Shown piece by piece: positions 34,904 through 46,535 of a stretch of DNA of 64,000 nucleotides (positions within the stretch are counted from its first letter, which is position 1; the number at the start of each line of letters is the position of its first letter). The DNA is from Entophlyctis helioformis. Lineage: Eukaryota > Chytridiomycota > Chytridiomycetes > Chytridiales > Chytriomycetaceae. The translations under genes were made by a program, and so were the position numbers. The DNA lies in contig JAHLKH010000121.1 in assembly GCA_025526915.1 (NCBI GenBank), positions 1 through 64,000 of the forward strand. The letters run 5' to 3'. Below the pieces are notes generated by a model, which was not told where the DNA came from, ran no database searches, and saw nothing but the letters and a program-made list of their open reading frames with translations.

Positions 34904-35636
34904 GGTCGCAGTGGTCGCGGCTGTTGGCAAGAGAGCGAACCGTACCAGCCGCCGCGAGATGAACGGCCAGTGCCACCACTCCACCGTTTGGCCTAAACTC
35001 CGCCATTGGCACGCAATCGGCGTGCAGGACTGCAGACTGGACGACGGAATGGACCGACGGAACAGACCGACGGAATGGCATGCGACGTGTGGCGTACGAC
35101 AAGAGGCATGTGACAGGCATGTGGGCATGTGGGCATGTGGGCATGCGCATGCGCAACCAGACGCACGCCCACGCCCACGCCCACGCACACGGACAAACAC
35201 GCACCAACAGACCCACGCACGCACAAACAGTCAAGGCGTTTGTGTGCCTGAACAAACATACGTCCGCGTCAGTCACTGCGGCGAATGCAAAATTGAGGCC
35301 TGGGCGAGTGCCCCGCAGGACGGGCTTGGGGGGCGCAAGCAAAATTCGCTCGGCGTGGCGGCTGCGCGGCCGGTGGTTGCGGGTGGTTGCGGGTGCTCGG
35401 CGGCCCGCGCGTACTTAAAGAGGGGCGGGCAGCCCACCTGACCTTGTCTCCACTGACATTTAGACTCGGTATGCTCGTCTGTCTGGTTGTCTCGTCTGTC
35501 AGAGTGCCGTGCGTGTGCTTGCCGTGCGTGTGCTTGCCATTGTTCGCCTGGCCAGCCAGTCCGTGCATCGCATTGCATCGCACCGGGCCGCGGTGCACCG
35601 TCGTGGCACCGCACTGCGCTGCGCTGTGCTGCACAC

Positions 35637-35667
<31 letters not shown>

Positions 35668-35857
35668 TTTTCGCACTTGTTTGCGGGCCGACTGATCAGC
35701 CTCCTGCCCTGATCTGTGCCTGTCGCATTTTGCTCGTGTTGCCCTCGTCTGCTGCTTCTGCCTGCTGCGTGCTCGCCTGTCGCCGCCCGTATCTTCTTTG
35801 CCCGCACCGTCGCTCCTACCGCTCCTACCGCTGCTGCCGCCGCCGCCGCCGCCGCCC
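34904..35857. promoter_or_regulatory. Divergent promoter region, large scaffold gene / acyl-CoA synthetase
   Basis: 954 bases without a supported gene between two divergent starts. It contains GGCATGTG and CCCACGC tandem units near 35110-35200, a GGGCGG-type GC box near 35423, and a (CA)n run at about 35633-35662. A CTTAAAG element at 35414-35420 could serve as a degenerate TATA box for the plus-strand gene. Confidence 0.4.
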
Positions 35858-38800
35858 ATGTCTTCGTCGCCCGTGTCCCCGTGGGACGTCACCGTCTGGC
35901 TCGTCACCGCCGTGCTGCTGCCGGCGTTCCTGCTCAAGACCCTGCTTGGCCGCACCGTTTCCATCGAAGACGCCAACGCTTCCTCCCGAACCCACACCAC
36001 CGACCCCTCAGCCGCCAACATGAAAAAGTCCGTTCCCGTCAGCACGCCCGGTGCGCCTGCGCCCGCGCCCGGTGCCTCGAGCGCCTCGCTGGCCACCGCC
36101 GTCCCGCAGCCCGACAGCGAGGGCCGCTACCACGGCGTGCCCCGCCGCTCGGTGCTCGAGCCCACCAGCGACTACCTGCAGCCGCATCCCAACGTGCGCA
36201 CGCTCTACGACATCCTCAAGCACGGCGCCGAGACCTTCAAGCCGTCGCACAAGCTGTTTGGCACCCGCGAGCTGCTGCGCATGGTCGAGGAGGAGAAGAT
36301 GGTCACCAAGGTCGTCGGCGGCGTCGAGACCACCGAGAAGAAGGTCTGGAAGTACTTTGAGCTGTCCGGCTACTCGTGGATCACCTACAAGGACGCCTTT
36401 GCCACCGCTGCCCAGATCGGCGCCGGTCTCCGCAAGCTCGGCCTGGGCGTGCAGGACAAGGTGACGCTCTTTGCGTCGACCAGGTGAGCACGCCTTGCCA
36501 TGCCTTGCCCCGCTGTGAGTTGGCCTATGGCGGCATTCGCTGGCCTGTGGCGGCACCCTCCCCTGGCACTCTCGCTGGCAGCCATCCTCCGCCTGCCATC
36601 CCACGCCATCCCTCGCGCAGCAATGCGGCCATGGATGTGGCCGTGGATGCCGCCGTGGATGCCGTCGTGGATCCATGCCATGCCACCATGGACGCCACCG
36701 TGGATGCCATGCCGCCATGCATTCATGGCATGCATGCCAATGTGCGGTGCGGTGCGTGAGTGTCGCTGGTCGGCGGGCCTCGTCCGTCTGCCACTGCGTC
36801 ACACGAGCTGCTGCATCCACAGGCCTGCTCAGTCGCTGCCCAGAACGAATGCCCGCTCGCCTGACCGGCTGGCTAACGATATCTCCGTGCCGTCCCGCCG
36901 CCGCCGCCGCCGCCACATTCTTCTCGTGCCCGCCGCCGCCGCCGCCTTGCCCGCGTTTTCCATATCCGCGCGCGTCCATCTCTCGCCACCGTCGCCTGAC
37001 AATGCTGCTGCTGCTGCTGCTCCAGCCGCGACTGGATGCTGGTCGCCCAGGGCTGCTACTCGCAGAACATGCTCATCACAACCGCATACGACACGCTCGG
37101 CGAGGAGGGTCTCTCGTACTCGCTCAACGAGGGCGAGGTCACCACTCTCTTCACCCAGGCCGATCTCCTGCCCATGGTCAAGAAGATTGGCGGCTTGGTT
37201 CCCACGCTCAAGAACATCATCTACAACGGCAAGGCCTCGGAGGAGGCCGTCAATGCCGTCAAGGCTGCCCACCCCCACCTCAACCTCATCACCCTCGAGG
37301 ACCTCCGCACGCTGGGCGCCAAGAACCCCGTCGCCCCCGTCCCCCCGTCGCCCGAGGATCTCTGCTGCATCATGTACACCTCGGGCTCGACTGGCACGCC
37401 CAAGGGTGTCATGCTCAAGCACAGAAACATTGTCGCTGCTGGTACGTGCATCGTCGCTCACCTTTTCGGCCTCTGCCACTGCCTCTGCCATTGCCTCTGT
37501 CACTGCCTCCGTGATCGCCAGTCTGCTGGGACGCGCTGCACTCGTGACAGACGCGATCGTGAATGGCGGCGGCCTCCCCGTGCGCAATCTTGGACCATGC
37601 ACTCACCCCGTCTGTGTCTGCCTCTTTGACAGTTGCAAGTGCCGAGCGTATCTACGGCAAGGTCTTTGACGGCAACGACTACTACCTCGCCTACCTGCCT
37701 CTTGCCCACGTGCTCGAGTTCACGGTCGAGAACTTTGCCATGTTCCACGGCTTCTCCATTGGTTACGGCAGCCCCCGCACTCTCTCCGACTCGTCTGTCC
37801 GCAACTGCAAGGGTGACATCCGCGAGCTGTCCCCCACCCTGCTTTGCGGTGTTCCCGCCGTCTGGGAGACGATCCGCAAGGGCGTCATGTCCAAGGTCAA
37901 CGAGCTCAAGCCCTCCAAGCGCGCCGTCTTTGACTTTGCCTTCAACCTCAAGTGGTCGCTCATCAACATGGGCCTGTCGGGCAAGTTCATTGACAACCTC
38001 GTCTTCAAGGCTGTGCAGCAGCAGACCGGCGGCCGCATCAAGATGGCCCTCTCTGGCGGTGCCCCCATGCCCGCCGAGACCCAAAAGTTCATGACCGTCT
38101 GTGTCTGCACGATCGTCCAGGGCTACGGCATGACCGAGACCTGCGGCACCCTCGCCATTCAGACCCCCGAAGACGTGGGCGCCACCGGTGTTGTCGGCGC
38201 TCCCTTCCCCTGCGGCCCCATCAAGCTCGTGTCTGTTCCCGACACCGCCTACACCCCCTACCCCACCGAGCCTGGCGTCAACCCCCGCGGTGAGATCTGG
38301 GCTACCGGCGGCGCGATCATGGCGGGCTACTTCAAGCAGCCCCAGGCCACTGCCGAGGCGCTCACTGCTGACGGCTGGCTCATGACCGGTGACATTGGCG
38401 AGTGGCTCCCCGACGGATCTCTTGCCATCATTGACCGCAAGAAGAACCTGGTCAAGCTCTCCAACGGCGAGTACATTGCCATTGAGAAGCTCGAGGCCCA
38501 GTACAAGACGTCGCCCCTTGTCACCAACATTTGCGTCTACGCCGACCCCCTCGAGGCCTACGCTGTTGGTCTGATTCTCCCCGTCGAGAAGGAGATCCGT
38601 GCCATTGCTGTCGAGCTTGGTCTCGCCAAGGCCGATGGCCCAGAGGTGGACTATGCGGAGCTTTGCGCCAATCCCGAGGTCAACGCTCGCGTCTATGCCG
38701 GCATCAAGGCAAACGGTGTGGCTTCGGGCTTCAAGGGTGCCGAGATCCTTGGTGCCATCACTCTGATTGCCGACGAGTGGACTCCCCAAAACGACATGCT

Positions 38801-38885
38801 CACCGCCGCACAGAAGCTCAAGCGTGCCGACATCAACAAGCGCTACATGCCTCAGATCAAGACCATGTACGGCAAGAAGGCGTAA
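35858..38885 (+). CDS. ACSL: Long-chain acyl-CoA synthetase
   Basis: Activates long-chain fatty acids to acyl-CoA using ATP, feeding lipid synthesis and beta-oxidation. Three exons (35858-36483, 37026-37441, 37633-38885) join in phase to 764 residues. An N-terminal transmembrane anchor ([17 protein letters not shown]) is followed by a Ser/Pro/Ala linker. The AMP-binding signature is [13 protein letters not shown]. Then come [22 protein letters not shown], and the hinge and fatty-acyl motifs [15 protein letters not shown] and [14 protein letters not shown]. Length fits the family. Intron 1 is long (542 nt) with CATGGATG-type repeats. An in-frame ATG at 35798 would add 20 proline-rich residues and is less likely. 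Confidence 0.95.
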
Positions 38886-39059
38886 GGCCCTCTGTCTGTT
38901 GCACACTTGATCCCCCGCATCCCAGCATCTTCTCTCTCCGGGCGAGCCTTCTTAATCCCGATTACCCACCGTCTTTCCATCTCACATCCCTGTCCTAAAC
39001 AATCAATCGCATCAACACTTGCACTTTGTCGACCTTGCACAATCATCTCAAAGCCAGCC

Positions 39060-40614
39060 ATGAAGATCCTCTTCAAAGACTGCAGCACTGTCCTGCGGCT
39101 CTTGAACAAGTCGTTCAACCTGTGTGCCTACGGCATCGGGCCTGCGCTCATCGTGGTCGCCTTCTCGCTCATTGGCTGCGCTGCCTACGTCTACTTCACA
39201 GTGACCCTGCCAGCCTGGTTCCCGTCGCTCTCGTCGCAAGACCTCGATGCCGGCCTGAAAGAGCCAGCCACAAGGACGCTGCTGCGGATGCTCAACGTCG
39301 CCTTTGCAGTCTACCTGCTCGTGTGCATCGCCTTTCACTATGCTGCCGCAGTCTTGACAGACCCTGGCCGCACGCACGCTGGTCTGATTGAGCAGCTGCT
39401 GGGCGACGAGGTGGGGGCATGCTCAACGGCAGCGCTGGATCAGGCTGTGCTCGCTGACCGAGCGTGAGCGAACAGGAAGAGCAATCGCAGCCGTCGCCGT
39501 CTGCCGAGTCGTTTGACGTTGGAGGGATGCAGGCGAGATGCCAAGCAAGATGCGCCAGTGCACAAAGTGTTCGTCCATCCTCGTGGAATGCACAGCCAAG
39601 TCGCCTGGACAGACTAACAGCCTGCTGTTTACAGGTCTACTGCCCAAGCCGCCTCGCGCTCATCACTGCAGTGTCTGCAAGAGGTAACGCAAGTGGCCTG
39701 CCGTTTTCCAGCGCGAGGATGCACTGACGGCTGAATGGCATGTCTGCGCAGATGTGTGATGAAGATGGACCACCACTGCCCTGTAAGAAACTGCCATTGC
39801 CATTTGCCTTGCCGTCACTTGCTTGCTTATTGACGATCGTCCGTACATAGTGGATCCACAACTGTGTTGGCTTGCATAATCACCGCTACTTTTACCTCTT
39901 TCTCGTCTATCTGACCGTGGCAGCGACATACTTTGTCTTGCTGTCTGCGCCGAATGCATGGCGCGTTTTCATGCTTCAGGTTAGGCTGCTTTCACCATGT
40001 GCAGTGGCTGGACATGGTCTGGACATGATATGGACATGGAGATGTGACGGCCATCCTCTTTCGACTATGGATTGCTCCTGGATCTGATATGCATTGTCCG
40101 ACAGACATCGAGTGTTCCTCCCGAGCTGGAAGCGTGGTTCATCTTTGCGTTTCTCATTGCTGCAGCCGTTGCCCCTCTGATCGGATCCATGGCCGTCTGG
40201 CATACATGGCTGATTGCCAGTGGACAAAACACAATCGAGTACTACGGCAGTTTAAATGCACGGCTCTCGTCCAGCATGAACGGCGAAGCAAGTTGATTGT
40301 GCTTGTCATGTGGCGTGTCCGATGCATACCAGACTAACATGCCACCTGCTGCTCCTGTAAACAGTCGTACTTTAACGACTACGATCTGGGAACTGTGCGC
40401 AACTTTCAAGACTTTTTCAATCTAACGCCACAATAGTAAGAAGCCTGCTGGCTGGACACGTTTGTATGTCGATGCTGGCATGTCCAGCCACTGACCACGA
40501 TCGTGCCACACGCTCAGTCCCTGGTGGACCATTCTCATACCAAGACCGCGCCACGCTCGGAGCAATGGCGTGCACTACACAACGATCCGTGACATCAAGT
40601 CTTTTGTGCAATGA
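39060..40614 (+). CDS. DHHC-type protein S-palmitoyltransferase
   Basis: Integral membrane enzyme that attaches palmitate to cysteines of client proteins in Golgi/ER membranes. Eight short exons fit: 39060-39410, a 19-nt exon 39550-39568, 39635-39683, 39752-39782, 39851-39979, 40105-40287, 40365-40435 and 40518-40614 (309 residues). The cysteine-rich domain is assembled across exons: CTKC, PKPPRAHHCSVCKRC, MKMDHHCPWIHNCVG and the helix HNHRYFYLFLVYL. Two N-terminal and two C-terminal transmembrane segments are seen, and TIEYYG follows the last one as in the family. The intron after 40287 has a GC donor (GCAAGT). The micro-exon was inferred because it supplies the first Cys-x-x-Cys. The stop is 10 bp from the stop of MRM1. 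Confidence 0.88.
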
Positions 40615-40624
40615 ATCCCCCACT

Positions 40625-42343
40625 TCATGTATTGATAAGGAGCTCGTGGAGCAGGATCCCCGCCGCGACGCTCACGTTGAGAGAATCGAGGCGGCTGCGT
40701 CCATCGTCTCGCCTCTCCACGCCTTGCCTGATGAGCACGTGGGCATGACATTGGCGAGACACGGACTGGCGCATGCCTCGCCCCTCGTTACCCAACACAA
40801 GAATGGTTGGTGCATTGCCAATGCGCAGTATGTGCGGCCGACTGCTGGATGGGCTGCCACGGTCTTGTTGCAAAGTGTCTGATGTTGGCGACGCCAAGGC
40901 TGACGAGTCAGACTCCTCGCTTAGTGTGTCTGGAAGGTACTTGACCAGATCCAAATGCACGCAGTCGCGCTGCCGCGCGTTGATGTCTGTTCCGAGGATC
41001 TGCCATCCATTCAAGGCGGACTCCTGCACATGGCAACAGAGCATGTTAGCAGGCAATGGACAGATGGCATACGCCCACTATTGGAGCCATGTGCAGACAC
41101 TCTGCAGCGCGAACCTGAAGAAACTTGGTCACATTGGCTGCCGAGTACAAGTCCATGGCCTCCATGGCTCCAGCACTGGCTTTGGAGGACACTGGACTGA
41201 ACGGGGCAGACTCGCGCTCAGTGACAACGACGCCGTCTATACCAAAAAAGTACGCCGATCGCAGAATGGCACCTAGATTTTGCGGATCCACAATCTGATC
41301 CAACACTGTCGCACGGAGCATCGAGTGTCAAACCACTCATCCACTCATCCATCCATCCATCCATCCATCCATCCATCCATCCATCCATCCATCCATCCAT
41401 CCATCCATCCATCCATCCATCCATCCATCCATCCATCCATCCATCCATCCATCCATCCATCAGCGAGCATTCTCCCATCCATGACTGCACACTTACTGAG
41501 CCAGACAGGGTATCTGCGAGACCCCAAAACACGCATCCTCTTGTGGTTGCCTGACGTGGTGCCAATCTCATACCTGCGGCCAAGCGTCTCTGTCGCGTGC
41601 TCGGCTTCGTCAACCTGGCCGTCAACACCGTCCAGATCGCAGTTGCCGAGATGCGTCAGGCCAAGCACTCTCGGGGGTAGCGTGGCCAGCACCATGCCTT
41701 GGTGTGGTCTGCCGCCCGAGAGTCTGTCCAGTTGGCTTGTCGGTGCTTCTTTGACGGGAACTTCGCGTCCGTTGGCCAGTGACACGGCCAGATCCATCAG
41801 CCCTCTGTCAAGCAGGCAGCGATGGCCATCATGGCCGGCCGACCCAGCAGCCGAATCCAAGTCCTGCAGTCAGCCCGCTGAGCACCGGTATCAACACCAT
41901 GTGCGCCAGACGATCAGGCACTGCCGTTGGTCAACGAACCTGTTTTCATGCTCGATGGACGAAAGGTTGACACCAGCAGCTATCCTGCCTGACAAGACAG
42001 CCTCTCCATCTCCGCGCATGCGCAGACGGCCAAAGCGCTCGTCTTCCTTGATGTACAGCCGCACAAACCGCCGCCGTCCGTGCTCGAGAGCCGGAACCAC
42101 CACGTTTGCGCCATACAGAAACTCGACGTTGGAGGACGGCTTGGAAGGCGACGACGATGACGGCGACGACGATGTCTGGCTTGCTGGTCTGGACATGGGC
42201 CGCCTCTGCAGATGGATGCTTGTGCAGATGGCATGCTTGGCGTTGAGCGCACGGCCGATGGCTGATGCAGGTGTTGACTGCCACGCAGACTGCCAGCCAG
42301 ACTGCCAGCCAGACTGCCGACCAAACCGCAAGCAGCTTGGCAT
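40625..42343 (-). CDS. MRM1: MRM1-like mitochondrial rRNA 2'-O-methyltransferase (SpoU family)
   Basis: Methylates the 2'-OH of a guanosine in mitochondrial large-subunit rRNA. Exons 42343-41940, 41804-41497, 41305-41115 and 41023-40625 give 433 residues in phase. The N terminus is basic/amphipathic (mitochondrial targeting expected). [18 protein letters not shown] is the substrate-binding L30e-like start, and [15 protein letters not shown] is the family's HQG element. SpoU motifs 1-3 are [31 protein letters not shown] and [14 protein letters not shown], which form the knotted AdoMet site. Intron 2 contains the (CCAT)n microsatellite. An insertion with DSLNVSV-proximal low complexity ([12 protein letters not shown]) is present before motif 2. 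Confidence 0.93.
41338..41460. repeat. (CCAT)n microsatellite in an MRM1 intron
   Basis: An almost perfect CCAT tetranucleotide array of about 30 units lies inside the intron between MRM1 exons 41804-41497 and 41305-41115. It is the longest pure tandem repeat in the window and a likely length-polymorphic site. Confidence 0.97.
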
Positions 42344-42378
42344 GACAAAGAGATCTCAACGAATCGCCGGAAACCGGT

Positions 42379-45300
42379 ATGCCAGCGACACTCGGCTTTC
42401 TGGTTGCATCCAGCCCGTGTGCAAGCGCACAAGCAAGTGGTGGCAACAAGAGCGACAACAGCAGCGGCAGCGACAACAACAACGGCGGCAGCAACAGCAG
42501 CAGCAATGCGATAATCGAGGCAATGCACACCCTGGCCGAATGCGGGCTCATTGTGGCACAACCCATGACGGCAGCAGCACCAGATACGTGGCGCATTGGC
42601 ATCGTCGATGACCCGCCAAGCTCACGCACTTCCATGGCACTCAAGGTGCCTGGACAGAGAATGTCGACAGAACGGATCCTGGATGCTTGGTCGGTGCTTC
42701 TGCCAGCCATGTACAGCTCCTTTCCCTCGCAGTCACGCTCTAGCTGCACTAGCGGACGCGTTGGAAGCGACGACATTGGCATGGACGACGTTGGCATGGA
42801 CGATGCCCCGCGACGTATTGTGCGCTTCATGGATCCAGGCATGCATCTTGCACGCCTTTACCAGACCCTGGACTCGCCGAATCCATCCCATTTTAAGGCA
42901 GCCAGAGACGATCACAGCACCACATGCAGCGTTCTGGATCCGCAAGAGGTGCTGGCAGCTGCTCAGTCCGAGTCGCCCATGGACGGGATGAAAACGGCCC
43001 TGTTCAAGTACCAGCGCCGATCGCTGTGGAAGCTCTTGCAGAGAGAGCTATTGCCGCAAAGGACTGCGTCGCCTTGGATGCTTCCACTCGATACTCGCGG
43101 CCCCTTAGCAACGTGGCTGGATCTGCGGACTGGATATGTGCATCGATGGCAGCCGCCTCACATTCAGCCAGGCGGCACATATGCAGACACTGCAGGCGGC
43201 ATCATTTGCGAAGAGATGGGCACCGGAAAGACCATTCTCTGTCTGGCTCTTATTGTCGCCACACGCCAGTATCAGAGCCAGCCACCACCTGGACGTCAAG
43301 TGTATCCATGCGCCACACGCGACATGCCGCTGAAGGAACGCGCTGCCTTGGTGCTAGCCACACATGGCGTGTCCATCCGCAACCTCGGCCTCGCGTTCCC
43401 CGATTGCGTGAAATACACGACGCCCTGGTACATGCTGCACCCACCATCGCCAAATTCGCAGCGGCAGCATCCACTGAGCAGCCCAACAACGACCGTCGCT
43501 GCATCTGATCCCACGTCAGGTTCGAATGGACCCAACCAGCCCATTGCTGTGTTACTGTCGTCGGCCACTCTGGTGGTTGTCCCAGACACACTGGTCGACC
43601 AGTGGAGAAGCGAAATCAACAAGGTACACTGACACTCGTGCGGTCTCTTCTCGGCATCCATTTCAAAGGCAGCCCGCTGACATGAGTGTAGCATGTCGGT
43701 GACAATGTGCTCGAGTACATTGTCGTGCCCAACAGCGGCACTGCCATACCCGACGCACATCAGCTCGCCAAGCTGGATCTGGTCATCATCTCGCACTCGC
43801 GCTTTGGCTTGGAGCATAAGCGAGGCAAAGTAATGTGGCAGTTTGGCGTGCAACGCAAATGCGTCTGCCCGTACCAAGGAAACACGAGAACAGTAGTGTG
43901 TGCTTGTCCGCGCTCCAAAACACTGCGCGTATCGCCTTTGCTCCAGGTCCGATGGCTGCGACTCATTGTCGACGAAGGGCACACCTTGGCCAAAGCAGGC
44001 GTGGCAGAAACCACGCTGCAGATCGACATGGCACATCAACTCGAGTGTGACCATCGGTGGATATGCACTGGCAAGTCTGTTGCAATCATGGACACACATA
44101 CATGCCCATGCAGTCCAGGCACAGCACAAGGATCTAACGCCTGGGTCGATGGACGACAGGAACGCCGATGCAAAACAGCGTCAATCACTTTTCGGCGACG
44201 GTGGAGCGAAACGATGTGGATAAGCTGGGTGCGATTCTGACCGAGTATCTGGGCATTGAGCCGTTTTCCTCGAACCGAGGTCAGTTCTTGTCGTTCTTGT
44301 TTCAGGATGGCGCATTTACAGATGGTTCATCCAGGTCTTCTCAAGCATATCCTGCAATCCTGTCCTGTCGCGCTTCGCTACGAGGTTCTTGGCAACATCA
44401 TGGGGCGGATCATGGTTCGGAATCGCCACGAGGATGTCGTGTGTGATGTTCAGTGTAAGCCTGCAGCAGCGCGGTTCGAGCATTCTCGACTCGATCTGAC
44501 AGCCAACTGGCCATCAATGCAGTGCCTCCGCTGACAGTCGCGACAGTTGTTCTCGACTTTAACGAGCTACAAAAGCTGGCATATAATGCGCTGCTTGGGC
44601 TGATTGGCCTCAACGCCGTGCTCTCGGAACGAGAAGACCAAGACTACTTTTTCCACAAGAGCAATGTCAAGCCACTTCGCCAGGCAGTGAGCAACGTTCT
44701 CGCATCCTGCCAATGGTTCGGTGGTACCGAGTTCATGGCAACGATCCAAGAGGCAAACAGCAACCTCGAGAAAGCCTTGGCAAAGCAACCCGACGCCAAG
44801 TACTCGCCGGCCGACATGAAGCTTCTTGTGCAGATACGCGAGACATTTGAGCAGCTCCTGTCGCATCCGCAGTGGCATGGATTGGCGCAGCTGAGTGAAG
44901 CGCCATTTCTGGCCACTGGCTTTAGGCCTCACGGGATCCCGTGGCAGACCGACGCATTCCATCTGGATGTGGGTGCACACAAAGGATTGCAGCCCGTCTC
45001 ATGGAGCACGATCCAAATGTTTCGAGCACGCTATGCGTCACAGTGCCACAGCGCAAGCCCTGAGCAGGCGGTCTCAGATGCAGAACGGGCAGCCGCGGAC
45101 GTTGGACGCAATGCCGGATCGTTGCCACTGTCTGCAATCGATCAGGCAGAGACGCGTCCAAGCGACCACATTGCAGGTGGATCCATACTCTCGAGCCAAA
45201 ACAGCCACGGCCAGTCGCACGAAGAAGGCAACAGCTCAGGTGGGATTTGTGCGGACTCGCAGCAAGCCGCAGAAACAAGGCAGGATGTGCTGTTTTCGAC

Positions 45301-46526
45301 CACAGCCATGGAAGCGTCGCATATCGTTGGCGCACTGAGCGCCAAGTGGGCGTATCTTCTCGAGCAGGTAATCATGCCAATCGATTGCACTCATCGCAAG
45401 CCACACTCATGCCCATGTTTGAATGCGTACAACCTGAACGGACCCACAGATGACCAAGACCAAGAGGCTGGGCGAAAAGATGCTGGTGTATGTGCAAACC
45501 CACAACGATATAGACTACCTGCACAAACTGTGCCAGGTGGCTGGCATCCGGTGTTTACTCTTCCACTCTCTGATGAAGATCAAGGAGCGATCCAAGAACA
45601 TCACCACGTTCAACACGGCCAGCAACATCCATGCGATGATCATGGACGCCAAAATTTCGGCATGGGGCATCGATCTGTCATCTGCTGTACGTGATTGTGA
45701 TGCTGCGCACATGCACGGGTTTCTCGCCCATCTCTGCTCAAGCGCAAGCTGGTGGACCATGTTCTGATGCTGCTGTTCAACATCATCGGCTGAACAGTCG
45801 CGCGTCTATTTCGTCTCGCCTATATGGCAGTCTGACATGGAGCGACAGGCCATCAAACGCGCACACCGCATTGGATGCACTCGGCCCGTGTTTGTCGAGT
45901 CTCTTGTCATTCGCGGCACAGTCGAAGAGGACATGCTCGCAAGCAAAGCACCAGCAAGCAAGTCCAAAAATGCCATTTGTTGTACTTGTCATATGCTTGC
46001 TGTATGCATGCCACTAGGCCGATCTGACAAAGAATGCACATGGACACCGTCCCATCCACGTGGCTTGGTCTGGCTTGGCCTGATGTCGCGCCATGCAGCT
46101 GCCGAAGGAGGCATCCCTAACCGTTCGCGTGCGCCAGATGCCGAAGACGCCAAGATCCAGCGGCTTCTCAAAGACGTCCGACTCATCCCTCTTGCTTCAA
46201 GCCACACACAGGAGCAGCAGACATGGTCCAGCCAGCCAACGTTATCCGTCCCGTTGCCGCTGGTGCTGACTGGCCACGATGCCGACGTGTACAGCGACAC
46301 AATCCAGCCTCTGACGAATCGGCGCGTGTCCAAGGACAAGACACGGCCGCCAAAGCTGACACCAGATCGCTCCATACAAGCCGTGCAGCGGACATTGGAT
46401 GATGGCGTGCATGCACAAACAGCACATGGCAAGCGAGGATACCAAGACAGTGCAGATGATGGCGGTATGGACAGCATTCGGGTAGGCAATGACAAACGGC
46501 CAAGGCGTGTCCAATTTACAGAGTAA
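42379..46526 (+). CDS. SNF2-family helicase-like ATPase
   Basis: DNA-dependent ATPase of the SNF2 superfamily, probably acting in repair or chromatin remodelling. Seven exons fit in phase: 42379-43623, 43692-44070, 44160-44279, 44335-44454, 44523-45367, 45450-45686 and 45798-46526 (1,224 residues). Motifs in order are [10 protein letters not shown], Walker [10 protein letters not shown], motif Ia [12 protein letters not shown], motif [31 protein letters not shown], and the C-terminal lobe [27 protein letters not shown] and motif [16 protein letters not shown]. Motif I departs from the usual DEMGLGKT. No RING finger was found. The intron after 44070 uses a canonical GC donor (GCAAGT). The start is only 35 bp from the divergent MRM1 start, so ATG 42522 is an alternative. 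Confidence 0.9.
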
Positions 46527-46535
46527 AGTGGCATT

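Noticed and set aside
41338..41460. CRISPR-like repetitive array.
   Set aside because: It is a pure tetranucleotide microsatellite without spacers, inside a fungal intron.
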